Part shown: positions 8,471 through 15,759 of the stretch, piece after piece
Layout of the letters: each line of letters starts with the position of its first letter
Position numbering within the stretch: the stretch's first letter is position 1
From: an uncultured Flavobacteriales bacterium
Lineage (GTDB): Bacteria > Bacteroidota > Bacteroidia > Flavobacteriales_G > Salibacteraceae
Direction: 5' to 3'
DNA length: 45,788 nucleotides
Assembly: GCA_913062955.1 (NCBI GenBank)
Contig: CAJXZP010000026.1
Span: 1-45,788, forward strand
Program-made: the position numbers and the translations under genes
The notes under the pieces: model-generated
Databases searched by the model: none
What the model saw: the letters and a program-made list of their open reading frames with translations, nothing else
What the model was told of the DNA's origin: nothing

Positions 8471-9208
8471 ATGAAAAACTATTTTTTACTTGGATTAAGT
8501 ATCATTCTTATGGGGGGGTGTAACAACACTTCGAATGACTTTAAATCGAAGACCACAAATTATCTGCTAAATGAAAAAGCACGCCTTTATGAGAAGGTGA
8601 AAATGAATAGAGATTTTGTGTTGCGAACTAGAACTGATCGGGTGAATAGACCCCATTTATTGGATTTCTCTCAAAAAACAGAAGTTTTATTAGAAAGAAT
8701 GGAGCGAGAGATCAAAGGTGGTATTTATGCAAATAGTGATTTGAAAAAGGTATATGAAGAAGCAAATAAATTATACCCTTATATTTCCAATTCCTTGATT
8801 TCGGTTACTCGTTTTGAAGATCCCGATTTAGATGATCTCCAACGTCACGTGGCATACTTGAGGCTTTTCAATGAAGTTTTGAGTAGCTATTATCAAAGAA
8901 CATTGGGATGTGCCTCATTTTCAAAAGCAGATTTGTTTTCGTTTAATTCTGGTAAAGAAGTTTCCTTGTTTTATGGGGTTTATGACACCTCCAATTTAAA
9001 AGACAAGCTGGTAATTCATTCTGTGCATTTAGAGGGTAAAGAGATAGAAGCAACTTATTCCTCACATTTATACAAAGGAAGTGTGAATGTTATATTTGAT
9101 GTGGAAGAATCAGGAACCTACAAATGGAGGGGTGAATATTTTTTAAAACTTCATATGAATTTCTATGATACCCTTCAAGTTTCTGGCGAGTTTACCGTTC
9201 AGGAATAA
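8471..9208 (+). CDS. Lipoprotein of unknown function, faintly GldM-like
   Basis: I choose the ATG at 8471 rather than 8447 because it gives a clean lipoprotein signal peptide (MKNYFLLGLSIILMGGC, lipobox GGC with Cys at residue 17). The 245-residue product has a helical N-terminal half (residues ~25-145) and a beta-rich C-terminal half containing KEIEATYSSHLYKGSVNV and GTYKWRGEYFLKL. That order (helical bundle, then Ig-like strands ending in a G-x-Y-x-x-x-G-E-Y pattern) is reminiscent of the periplasmic part of GldM/PorM, but similarity is weak and GldM has a transmembrane helix instead of a lipobox. It lies 81 bp downstream of the SUMF1-like gene in the same orientation, probably co-transcribed. 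Confidence 0.7.
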   Translation: MKNYFLLGLSIILMGGCNNTSNDFKSKTTNYLLNEKARLYEKVKMNRDFVLRTRTDRVNRPHLLDFSQKTEVLLERMEREIKGGIYANSDLKKVYEEANKLYPYISNSLISVTRFEDPDLDDLQRHVAYLRLFNEVLSSYYQRTLGCASFSKADLFSFNSGKEVSLFYGVYDTSNLKDKLVIHSVHLEGKEIEATYSSHLYKGSVNVIFDVEESGTYKWRGEYFLKLHMNFYDTLQVSGEFTVQE

Positions 9209-9266
9209 GTTAGATTAATGGTTTATTTACGTAGGTTTTTATATTGTTGTTTGTATGATGTCCATC

Positions 9267-9319
9267 CCGGATTTAGAAATGTTTGTGAATGGAAATATTG
9301 GAATGATAAATAATTGAAT
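9267..9319 (+). pseudogene. 53-bp direct repeat, copy 2: orphan tail of a SUMF1-like gene
   Basis: Exact duplicate of the final codons, stop and first trailing bases of the SUMF1-like lipoprotein gene, now isolated between the GldM-like lipoprotein gene and the MtfA-like gene. Bases upstream of it (9241-9266) do not match the sequence upstream of copy 1, so only the tail remains. It is best explained as the scar of a tandem duplication followed by deletion, or of a gene-conversion event. It encodes nothing by itself. Confidence 0.85.
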
Positions 9320-9343
9320 GACTAACCTATATTCGCTTTCCTT

Positions 9344-10231
9344 ATGAATCCACTTATTTATTTTGTCCTTATCGGTTTTTTTGCATTTGTCATTTGGAGT
9401 ATTTATCGAAAAATCAAGGGATCTTGGAAATCTCCAACCGAACAATTTCCAAAAGAATGGCGAATCATTTTAGTTCAGGAGATCGCTTTTTACAATTCCC
9501 TTACTTCTGAGGAGAAAGCTCGGTTTGAGTTTAAGGTACACGAGTTTTTATTGAATTGTAGGATTACGGGTATCAAAACCCAAATCGATACGACAGATAG
9601 AATTTTGGTGGCTGCCAGTGCCATCATTCCCATTTTTGCTTTTGAAGATTGGAAATACCTCAATATTCATGAGGTATTAATTTACCCAGATACCTTCAAT
9701 GCCAACTTTGAAGTGGAAGGCGATGGGCGGTCCATCCTCGGCATGGTTGGTACGGGATATATGGAAGGGAAAATGATTTTGTCCAAATCGGCTTTGAAAC
9801 ATGGGTTTGAAAATGAATCGGATAAAAAAAATACCGCTATTCATGAATTTGTTCATTTAATCGACAAAGCAGATGGGGTGATTGATGGGGTTCCTTCTAT
9901 TTTATTAGAAAAGCAATATTCCATCCCGTGGATTGATTTGATGAATAAAAAGATAGCAGAAATCTATTCCGAACAATCAGATATTAACCCCTATGGAGGT
10001 ACCAATAAAGCCGAGTTTTTCTCGGTAACGAGCGAGTATTTCTTTGAACGGCCCAAACTACTGAAGAAAAACCATCCGGAGCTCTATGCTTTACTGGAGC
10101 AGATTTTTAACCAAGATATGTCTCAGCGTAATTTAAGTACCCCTAGCCACCGGATTGGACGTAATAGCCCATGCCCATGTGGGAGCGGTAAAAAGTTTAA
10201 ACAGTGTTGCGGTTCATCGCATTACAACTAG
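9344..10231 (+). CDS. MtfA-like zinc peptidase family protein with C-terminal SEC-C motif
   Basis: A 295-residue protein with an N-terminal transmembrane helix (about residues 4-21), an MtfA (M90-type) domain and a C-terminal SEC-C zinc knuckle. The zinc-peptidase signature is HEFVH (His167, Glu168, His171) within IHEFVHLIDKADGV, with a downstream TNKAEFFSVTSEYFFERP segment supplying the remaining conserved Glu region. The SEC-C motif uses Cys277, Cys279, Cys288 and Cys289. In E. coli MtfA binds the repressor Mlc and has aminopeptidase activity; targets in Bacteroidota are unknown. The gene converges on the LytTR regulator gene with only two bases between their stop codons. Confidence 0.88.
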   Translation: MNPLIYFVLIGFFAFVIWSIYRKIKGSWKSPTEQFPKEWRIILVQEIAFYNSLTSEEKARFEFKVHEFLLNCRITGIKTQIDTTDRILVAASAIIPIFAFEDWKYLNIHEVLIYPDTFNANFEVEGDGRSILGMVGTGYMEGKMILSKSALKHGFENESDKKNTAIHEFVHLIDKADGVIDGVPSILLEKQYSIPWIDLMNKKIAEIYSEQSDINPYGGTNKAEFFSVTSEYFFERPKLLKKNHPELYALLEQIFNQDMSQRNLSTPSHRIGRNSPCPCGSGKKFKQCCGSSHYN

Positions 10232-10233
10232 GA

Positions 10234-10986
10234 CTATAAAACAAACTTCTCCAAAAAGGCAGCCTTACGGGTAGGGGATAGTTTTAGATGAGTTCCATTA
10301 TTTAACGTGATTTCACCACCTTTTCCTTTTCGGTAGAGTTTCACCGCATTGAGATTAATAATATGCGACTTATGGATTCGGATAAAGTCGTAATCACGCA
10401 ATACATTTTCATAAAACTTTAAGGTTCGACACACCGTCCTTTTGGTGCCATCTACAAAGTGTAATTCCGTTAAATTGTCGTTGGCTTCACACCACACAAT
10501 ATCTTTCAGTACCACCACCTCAAAGCCATCCAACATAGGGAGTACCATTTTTTTTAATTGCTTATTTTCAATCGCTAAGTTTTCCAGTAAAATAGCAGAG
10601 CTCTTGACCATTGATCGCTGGTCCTTTCCCGTTTGAACTTTCTCCACCGCTTCTATTAATTGATCAATATTCAAGGGTTTTAAAAGATAGTTGCTTGCGC
10701 TTAAATTCAACGCTTCCAAAGCATACTTACTAAATGCGGTCACAAAAATGACTTCAAAATCCAATTGTTCAAATTTCTCTAATAAATCAAAAGCATTTCC
10801 ATAGGGCATTTCTATATCCAGAAATACAACATCGGGTTTCTTTTGTACAATTAATTGATAGCCTTCATTTACGTTAGCGGCTTCGCCTAATAAGGTAACG
10901 GTTGGGCAATACTTGGCGAGGTAGTTTCGAAGTGTAACTCTGCTGGCTTCTTCGTCTTCTACCAATATAGCTTTCAAGGTTTTCAT
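10234..10986 (-). CDS. LytTR-family response regulator
   Basis: A 250-residue two-component regulator. The receiver domain (residues 1-125) has the acidic pair Asp11/Glu12, the phospho-acceptor Asp57 in VVFLDIEMP, the VTAFSKYALEAL switch segment and the LLKPLN lysine. The LytTR DNA-binding domain (about residues 150-250) includes EVVVLKDIVWCEANDN, FIRIHKSHIINLNAVK and the terminal beta-strands. LytTR regulators bind short direct repeats with spacing of about one to two helical turns. The start codon overlaps the stop of the upstream sensor kinase gene by four bases (ATGA), so the two are translationally coupled and form a pair. Confidence 0.95.
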   Translation of the reverse strand: MKTLKAILVEDEEASRVTLRNYLAKYCPTVTLLGEAANVNEGYQLIVQKKPDVVFLDIEMPYGNAFDLLEKFEQLDFEVIFVTAFSKYALEALNLSASNYLLKPLNIDQLIEAVEKVQTGKDQRSMVKSSAILLENLAIENKQLKKMVLPMLDGFEVVVLKDIVWCEANDNLTELHFVDGTKRTVCRTLKFYENVLRDYDFIRIHKSHIINLNAVKLYRKGKGGEITLNNGTHLKLSPTRKAAFLEKFVL

Positions 10987-12950
10987 AGTTCAGGTTGAGG
11001 AATCAATAAAGTAACCACGGTACCGGTACCATTGTCATGTAAATTTTCAATTTGAACCGCCACTTTTAAGTCGTGTAATTGGTTAAATAACGTAACTCGT
11101 TCTTCAATATTCTTTAATGCCGTACTGGAAGTCTTACGTTGGTTTTTGGTTTTTATTTCTTCACTTTTTCCACGTCCAATACCATTGTCCTGAACTACAA
11201 TTTTTAAGTTGTCAAACTCCATTGAAATCGAAATATGCAACATCCCTTTGGTCTCGGTGTAACGGAGTCCATGCCATATAGCGTTTTCTACATAGGGTTG
11301 AATTAGCATAGGTGGAATTACCAAATCATCGGTATCTAAAGAAGAATCAATGGTTAAATCGTAATCAAACTTATCCTTAAATCGAAAATGCTCCAATCCG
11401 ATATAAATTTCGAGTATTTCAATTTCCTTAGCTAAGGGAATAAAGTCGTGTTCAGAGTTTTCCATCACCGCACGCATCAAGGTCGAGAATTCGGTAAGGA
11501 ATTGATTAGCCGAACGTTCATCACTTACCGAAATAAAACTGTTGACCGAGTTTAACGCATTAAAAATAAAGTGTGGATTCATCTGCGTTCGTAACGATCG
11601 TAGGGCCAATTGTTGATGAGCAATTCTACGTTGTCGGGAAACTTGAATAATATATATCAGAGCTATGATGACAATTAGAACCACCGCCCCTAAAAGGAAT
11701 ATTATCGTTTTTTGAGATTTTAAATTATCTTCCTTTAGGGCACTTTGACGCATTAATAAAGCAATGGTATTATCCGATATTTCTTTGTTTTTGCGTAAAA
11801 TTTCTAATTGCAAGAAGTTTTGGTAACCCATGGTACCCAAACGGGAAGAGGTTTGCGCTAAAGTGGCCAAGCGATTCCGAATGGTGTCTGAAAGTTCTTC
11901 AAATCGAACTAAATATTGAAATGCCTTTTCGGGGTTATTTTGCTTCTGTAGAACCAATGCCATTTCACGGATCACTTCAATTTCTTTGGCGTCAATCAAG
12001 TGGTAGGAAATGTGACTGAAATAATGATCCAGCGATTTTTCAGTTTCGCTTTCATCGCCTTCTTTCAAATAGAGTTGGGCCAAACGCAAATGCTCCATAC
12101 TATCATCTATAAGGGTAAGAGCATTACTTCTAAGTTCCAGTTCTTCCGCTATTTTGTTTTGTTTACGAAGCGCCTTAGAAACCACTTCTTTGTTTTTGGA
12201 TAGGGTGTTGTAACCGATGGATTTTTTCATATCCTCACTTTGGAATTGAATCTGCTCATCAATTCCTTGGATAGATTTATTGTAGTAGACTAATCCTTTT
12301 TCTGTATCATCTAGGGAAATGTAACAAGCCGCTAATCGGGAATAACACACCCGTATTTGGATTTCATTGGTTAAGTGGATTTCTTCCTGTAATAATTCTT
12401 GGTACCATAAAATGGCCTGGGTATAATTTTCTGAGGCATATTCATTTTGGGCAATCGCATAATTGGCTTCTCGAATTAATGCCGGACTGTGGCTCAATTC
12501 CTTAAACGTAGTGTAGGTCTTATTGGCTTCTTCATATTGGCTGAGTTGCGTATAAATAGCGCCCATCACTCGGTAATAATTAATGGGGAGACTTGGGGAA
12601 AAGGTCCCCTTGGTATTTTTGAATTTATCCTTAGGCTTGGCATAATTTTCTTTTGCCAAACTCATAAAGTGTAACGCCAGTTGGGGTTGCTGCAATTCGG
12701 TATAGGCAATCCCCATCAAGTAATAGGAGTAGGATAGGGAGCCTTGTAAATCTTTTTGAATGGAATACTTAATGATCCCATCCAATTTTGTGATGGCCTG
12801 CTCTGGGTTTAGGGTTAGGGTTTGCTCCAGGTTATGTAATTTTTTACTCTGTTCTTTTTCTAAAACGAATTTTTGGTATTCAGGACCGCCTGCAAATCCT
12901 GCACCTATTATAAAAAGGCTCAAGGCCCAAGTGAGTAACCATTTTAACAT
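10983..12950 (-). CDS. LytS-type sensor histidine kinase with N-terminal TPR region
   Basis: A 655-residue kinase. It has an N-terminal signal sequence (ending near AGFAGG), a long helical TPR region outside the membrane (residues ~30-400), one transmembrane helix (416-437), then the His_kinase (LytS/AlgZ-type) domain with LRTQMNPHFIFNALN; the phosphorylated His is residue 460. The C-terminal HATPase domain has a DNGIGRGKSEE N/G box and a final GTGTVVTLLIP. TPR plus one helix plus His_kinase is a common Bacteroidota design for sensing envelope conditions. It is coupled to the LytTR regulator by an ATGA overlap. A promoter-like -7 element lies four bases before its start. Confidence 0.95.
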   Translation of the reverse strand: MLKWLLTWALSLFIIGAGFAGGPEYQKFVLEKEQSKKLHNLEQTLTLNPEQAITKLDGIIKYSIQKDLQGSLSYSYYLMGIAYTELQQPQLALHFMSLAKENYAKPKDKFKNTKGTFSPSLPINYYRVMGAIYTQLSQYEEANKTYTTFKELSHSPALIREANYAIAQNEYASENYTQAILWYQELLQEEIHLTNEIQIRVCYSRLAACYISLDDTEKGLVYYNKSIQGIDEQIQFQSEDMKKSIGYNTLSKNKEVVSKALRKQNKIAEELELRSNALTLIDDSMEHLRLAQLYLKEGDESETEKSLDHYFSHISYHLIDAKEIEVIREMALVLQKQNNPEKAFQYLVRFEELSDTIRNRLATLAQTSSRLGTMGYQNFLQLEILRKNKEISDNTIALLMRQSALKEDNLKSQKTIIFLLGAVVLIVIIALIYIIQVSRQRRIAHQQLALRSLRTQMNPHFIFNALNSVNSFISVSDERSANQFLTEFSTLMRAVMENSEHDFIPLAKEIEILEIYIGLEHFRFKDKFDYDLTIDSSLDTDDLVIPPMLIQPYVENAIWHGLRYTETKGMLHISISMEFDNLKIVVQDNGIGRGKSEEIKTKNQRKTSSTALKNIEERVTLFNQLHDLKVAVQIENLHDNGTGTVVTLLIPQPEL

Positions 12951-12954
12951 GCCC

Positions 12955-12982
12955 TAAAAGTAGCCTTTTTCACCTGAAGCAA
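12955..12982 (-). promoter_or_regulatory. Promoter of the LytS/LytTR operon, very close to the start codon
   Basis: Reading the minus strand, TTG (12980-12982) is followed by 17 bases and then TACTTTTA (12955-12962), a one-mismatch version of the Bacteroidota TAnnTTTG -7 element. Only four bases separate it from the ATG, so the transcript should be leaderless or nearly so. Confidence 0.55.
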
Positions 12983-13155
12983 GAGTTTATATTTCAAAAC
13001 TAAGGGGCGAATAGCAGCACTTTAAAGAGTCAAATATTAGCTTAACTAAATGAGATGCCCGGTTCCCTAAATGGAACGGGGGGTTGACTAACTCTTACTT
13101 TTATTCCCCTTTTTTCTGGGTGACCTTTGGGGTATAAACCAATACATATACCACC

Positions 13156-14334
13156 ATGAAAAATTTGATCAAAACAGTTTCTTACGGATTATTAATCGGA
13201 TTAATGGCTTGTGAGTCCAACGAAGTCACCCAACAACTCACGGCAACAGAACCAATAATTAACGCACAAAATACTCCGGAGGAAAGTCCCAAACGAACCA
13301 AAAAAATAAAGTTGGCTATTTTGTTAGATACCTCTGGAAGTATGGAGGGCTTACTTGCCCAAGCGAAGAACCAGTTATGGAAAATTGTGAACCAATTGGC
13401 ACTGGCCAAAGATGCGGATGGGGAGGATCCGGAAATAGAATTGGCCCTATACCAATATGGAAATGATGGGCTTTCGGCTATGGATGGGTATGTGCAGCAA
13501 ATTAGTGGGTTTACTTCCGAGTTAGATGAAATTTCGGAACAGTTGTTTGCTTTACGTACCAATGGCGGTTCGGAGTATTGTGGTACGGTGATTAATGAGG
13601 CGATCGGGAATTTGGAATGGAGTGCTAACGAAGAGGATTTACAAATCATTTTTATTGCGGGTAACGAAGCCTTTAGTCAAGGTCCACAAGCCTATGCAGA
13701 GGCCTGTAAAGCAGCTGTCAATAAACATGTGATCGTGAATACTATTTTTTGTGGGGATTACAATGAAGGAGCTAGAACGCATTGGAACGATGGTGCTTTA
13801 ATAGGACATGGTAAATACATGAATATTGATCATGATGCTAAAATTGTACATATCAAATCCCCTTACGATGAAAAAATTATTGCATGCAATGCCCGATTGA
13901 ATAAAACCTATATCCCCTATGGAAAGCAGGGAAATCTTAAAAAGGAAAAACAATTGGTTCAAGATGAAAATGCCATGCAGTTAAGTAGTGCCAATGCTAC
14001 CAAAAGATATATGTCAAAAGGGAGTAAGGTATATAAAAATACCAGTTGGGATCTGGTGGATGCTTCCGATAAAAAGGGGTTTGATATTACGAAAGTGAAT
14101 AAGTTACCCGAGAATATGCAATCGATGAGTTCCATTGAAAAAATGACATACATCGAAACGCTCAAAACCCAACGAAATGAAATTAAAAGTGAAATTGCCA
14201 AATTAAGTAAAGAGCGAATCGTGTTTGTTCAAAATGAAAAACGTAAAAATAACTCCGGTACATCTCAACTTGATGAGGTAATCGTGGCGGCTATAAAAGA
14301 ACAAGCCATTCAAAAATCATATCGTTTTGAATAA
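13156..14334 (+). CDS. VWA-domain lipoprotein
   Basis: A 392-residue protein with a lipoprotein signal peptide (lipobox LMAC, Cys19) and a von Willebrand factor A domain (residues ~50-240). The MIDAS motif is DTSGS (Asp58, Ser60, Ser62), and the domain continues with ALYQYGNDG, a Thr-containing LRTNGGSEYCG segment and IIFIAGNEAFSQG. The C-terminal third (residues ~250-392) is Lys/Glu-rich and largely helical, with a likely coiled coil near residues 330-370. VWA lipoproteins usually bind partner proteins through the metal site. It is the first gene of a tight three-gene operon with two cell-wall-type enzymes (3-bp gap to the next), which suggests a role in peptidoglycan processing. Confidence 0.9.
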   Translation: MKNLIKTVSYGLLIGLMACESNEVTQQLTATEPIINAQNTPEESPKRTKKIKLAILLDTSGSMEGLLAQAKNQLWKIVNQLALAKDADGEDPEIELALYQYGNDGLSAMDGYVQQISGFTSELDEISEQLFALRTNGGSEYCGTVINEAIGNLEWSANEEDLQIIFIAGNEAFSQGPQAYAEACKAAVNKHVIVNTIFCGDYNEGARTHWNDGALIGHGKYMNIDHDAKIVHIKSPYDEKIIACNARLNKTYIPYGKQGNLKKEKQLVQDENAMQLSSANATKRYMSKGSKVYKNTSWDLVDASDKKGFDITKVNKLPENMQSMSSIEKMTYIETLKTQRNEIKSEIAKLSKERIVFVQNEKRKNNSGTSQLDEVIVAAIKEQAIQKSYRFE

Positions 14335-14337
14335 GGA

Positions 14338-14994
14338 ATGATTAAAGCAATCATCCAAATTGTAGTGTTATGGGGAGGTATGCTGTGTTTTAGTTTTACC
14401 CAAAAAACGCAAGATACTTCCGCCTACCAAAGGTCAGTTACCAAATTGCTGATTTTACGAAATACGAAAATGGGGAGCGATACGTTACAAGGGGCAGACT
14501 CTTTATTTGCGATTTTGGACAATGAGATTTTCCCTGCTTGGTATGGTACACCTTGGGACTTTAACGGGATTTCAAATGTTCCGGGTAAAGGACAAATAGC
14601 TTGTGGGTATTTTGTAAGTACCACGTTAAAACATGCCGGTTTTAATTTGAATCGTTACCATTTGGCACAACAAGCTTCCGCTATAATCACAAAAGAGATT
14701 TGTGGCGAGGCAAATACACAAACGTTCCATGGGTTTGACCATTTAATAGCGTACTTGAAATCTAAGAATAACGCCTTTTTCGTGGTCGGTTTAGATTACC
14801 ATGTGGGATTTATTGTTGTAAAGAATGGGGAACCCTTTTTTGTGCATTCCGATTACCTGGGGGGTAACGTAATCCGAGAAAGGGTGGCAACTTCAGAATC
14901 TTTGAAATCCTCTCAAGGATTTGTTTTAGGGGAATTATCAAATAACCCAGAGCTCCTCAATAAATGGCATAAGGGAGTGAAAATTTATGAATGA
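14338..14994 (+). CDS. Secreted NlpC/P60-like (papain-fold) protein
   Basis: A 218-residue protein with an N-terminal signal or anchor segment (residues ~4-20). I see an NlpC/P60-like arrangement: GQIACGYFVSTTLKHAGF contains the candidate catalytic Cys89 followed by the usual helix, YHVGFIVV contains the candidate catalytic His155, and FFVHSDY follows with a third polar residue. This matches the Cys-then-His order and the HVGI-type strand of cell-wall endopeptidases, but the family is divergent and no database match could be run. It starts 3 bp after the VWA gene and overlaps the L,D-transpeptidase-like gene by four bases, so it is probably a periplasmic peptidoglycan hydrolase or amidase. 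Confidence 0.7.
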   Translation: MIKAIIQIVVLWGGMLCFSFTQKTQDTSAYQRSVTKLLILRNTKMGSDTLQGADSLFAILDNEIFPAWYGTPWDFNGISNVPGKGQIACGYFVSTTLKHAGFNLNRYHLAQQASAIITKEICGEANTQTFHGFDHLIAYLKSKNNAFFVVGLDYHVGFIVVKNGEPFFVHSDYLGGNVIRERVATSESLKSSQGFVLGELSNNPELLNKWHKGVKIYE

Positions 14995-15596
14995 AAAAAA
15001 CAAAAAGGAATATGAACATAAAATTATTAGGTTGTTTCGTAATAGGAATGAGTCTGAGTATCCACCTCTTTTCACAATCCTTTGAACAGAAAGCGGGCCA
15101 AGCCTTGGCCTATTGCCAAGCGAATGGGATGGATACGACTTATTGTATGCTAATAAATATGGCTATTCATTCGGGTAAAAACAGATTAGTTTTATGGGAC
15201 TTTGATGCTAATACGGCTCGGGAGACGGGTATTTGTTGTCATGGTAGCTGTGATGGTAATTCGAGAGTAATTGGCTCTTACGATACCGCCCAATTTAGTA
15301 ATGTGCATGCGAGTTATTGTAGTTCCAAGGGAAAATATAAAATTGGAAATCGAGGATACAGTAATTATGGAATCCATATCAATTATAAACTTCACGGACT
15401 TGAGTCTACCAATAACCACGCATATAAACGAATTATTGTATTACACTCCTGGGGGGAGGTACCCGAAATAGAAGTTTTCCCACAATACGCTCCAAATAGT
15501 TTGGGATGTCCTATGGTTTCCGATTCCATGATGCGGTTTCTCGATTCCACTCTTCAATCTGCTACTTTACCGGTATTGCTTTGGATATATAATTAG
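14991..15596 (+). CDS. Murein L,D-transpeptidase-like protein (YkuD_2 type)
   Basis: A 201-residue secreted protein. The ATG at 14991 overlaps the previous stop (ATGA); an internal ATG at 15012 gives an equally good signal peptide. The mature domain follows the YkuD_2 pattern: WDFDANT near residue 69, QFSNVHASYCSSKGKY (101-116), HGLESTNNHAYKRIIVLHSW (135-154) with His152, and PNSLGCPMVSDSM with the candidate catalytic Cys173. L,D-transpeptidases make 3-3 peptide cross-links in peptidoglycan or attach proteins to it. Translational coupling to the NlpC/P60-like gene supports a joint cell-wall function. A hairpin terminator follows 25 bp downstream. Confidence 0.85.
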   Translation: MKKTKRNMNIKLLGCFVIGMSLSIHLFSQSFEQKAGQALAYCQANGMDTTYCMLINMAIHSGKNRLVLWDFDANTARETGICCHGSCDGNSRVIGSYDTAQFSNVHASYCSSKGKYKIGNRGYSNYGIHINYKLHGLESTNNHAYKRIIVLHSWGEVPEIEVFPQYAPNSLGCPMVSDSMMRFLDSTLQSATLPVLLWIYN

Positions 15597-15620
15597 TTGA
15601 GCAAGTGTATCCCGTCATAT

Positions 15621-15656
15621 CCTCCGTCCTACTTTTGGATGGGGGATTTTGTGTTT
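15621..15656 (+). terminator. Terminator of the VWA/NlpC-like/L,D-transpeptidase operon
   Basis: CCTCCGTCC at 15621-15629 pairs with GGATGGGGG at 15637-15645 in RNA (nine pairs including two G-U wobbles) around a 7-nt loop, followed by ATTTTGTGTTT. Confidence 0.65.
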
Positions 15657-15712
15657 GGAAACGTATGTACTCAAATAAACAAAACGACACGTCCTATGGG
15701 TTTTTAAATAGG

Positions 15713-15750
15713 TTAACCGTTAAGTGTTAGCCGTGGAGTAAAACGGTTAA
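15713..15750 (+). promoter_or_regulatory. 9-bp inverted repeat just upstream of the helicase gene
   Basis: TTAACCGTT at 15713-15721 and its perfect complement AACGGTTAA at 15742-15750 are separated by 20 bases. The second arm ends nine bases before the helicase ATG, so the dyad could be an operator for an autoregulator or an RNA hairpin masking translation initiation. Confidence 0.45.
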
Positions 15751-15759
15751 TATCTCCTA

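Noticed and set aside
13062-13077. Short dyad GTTCC-CTAAAT-GGAAC between the divergent LytS-type and VWA genes
   Set aside because: Five-base arms in a 205-bp intergenic region are expected by chance; no supporting repeat or element was found.
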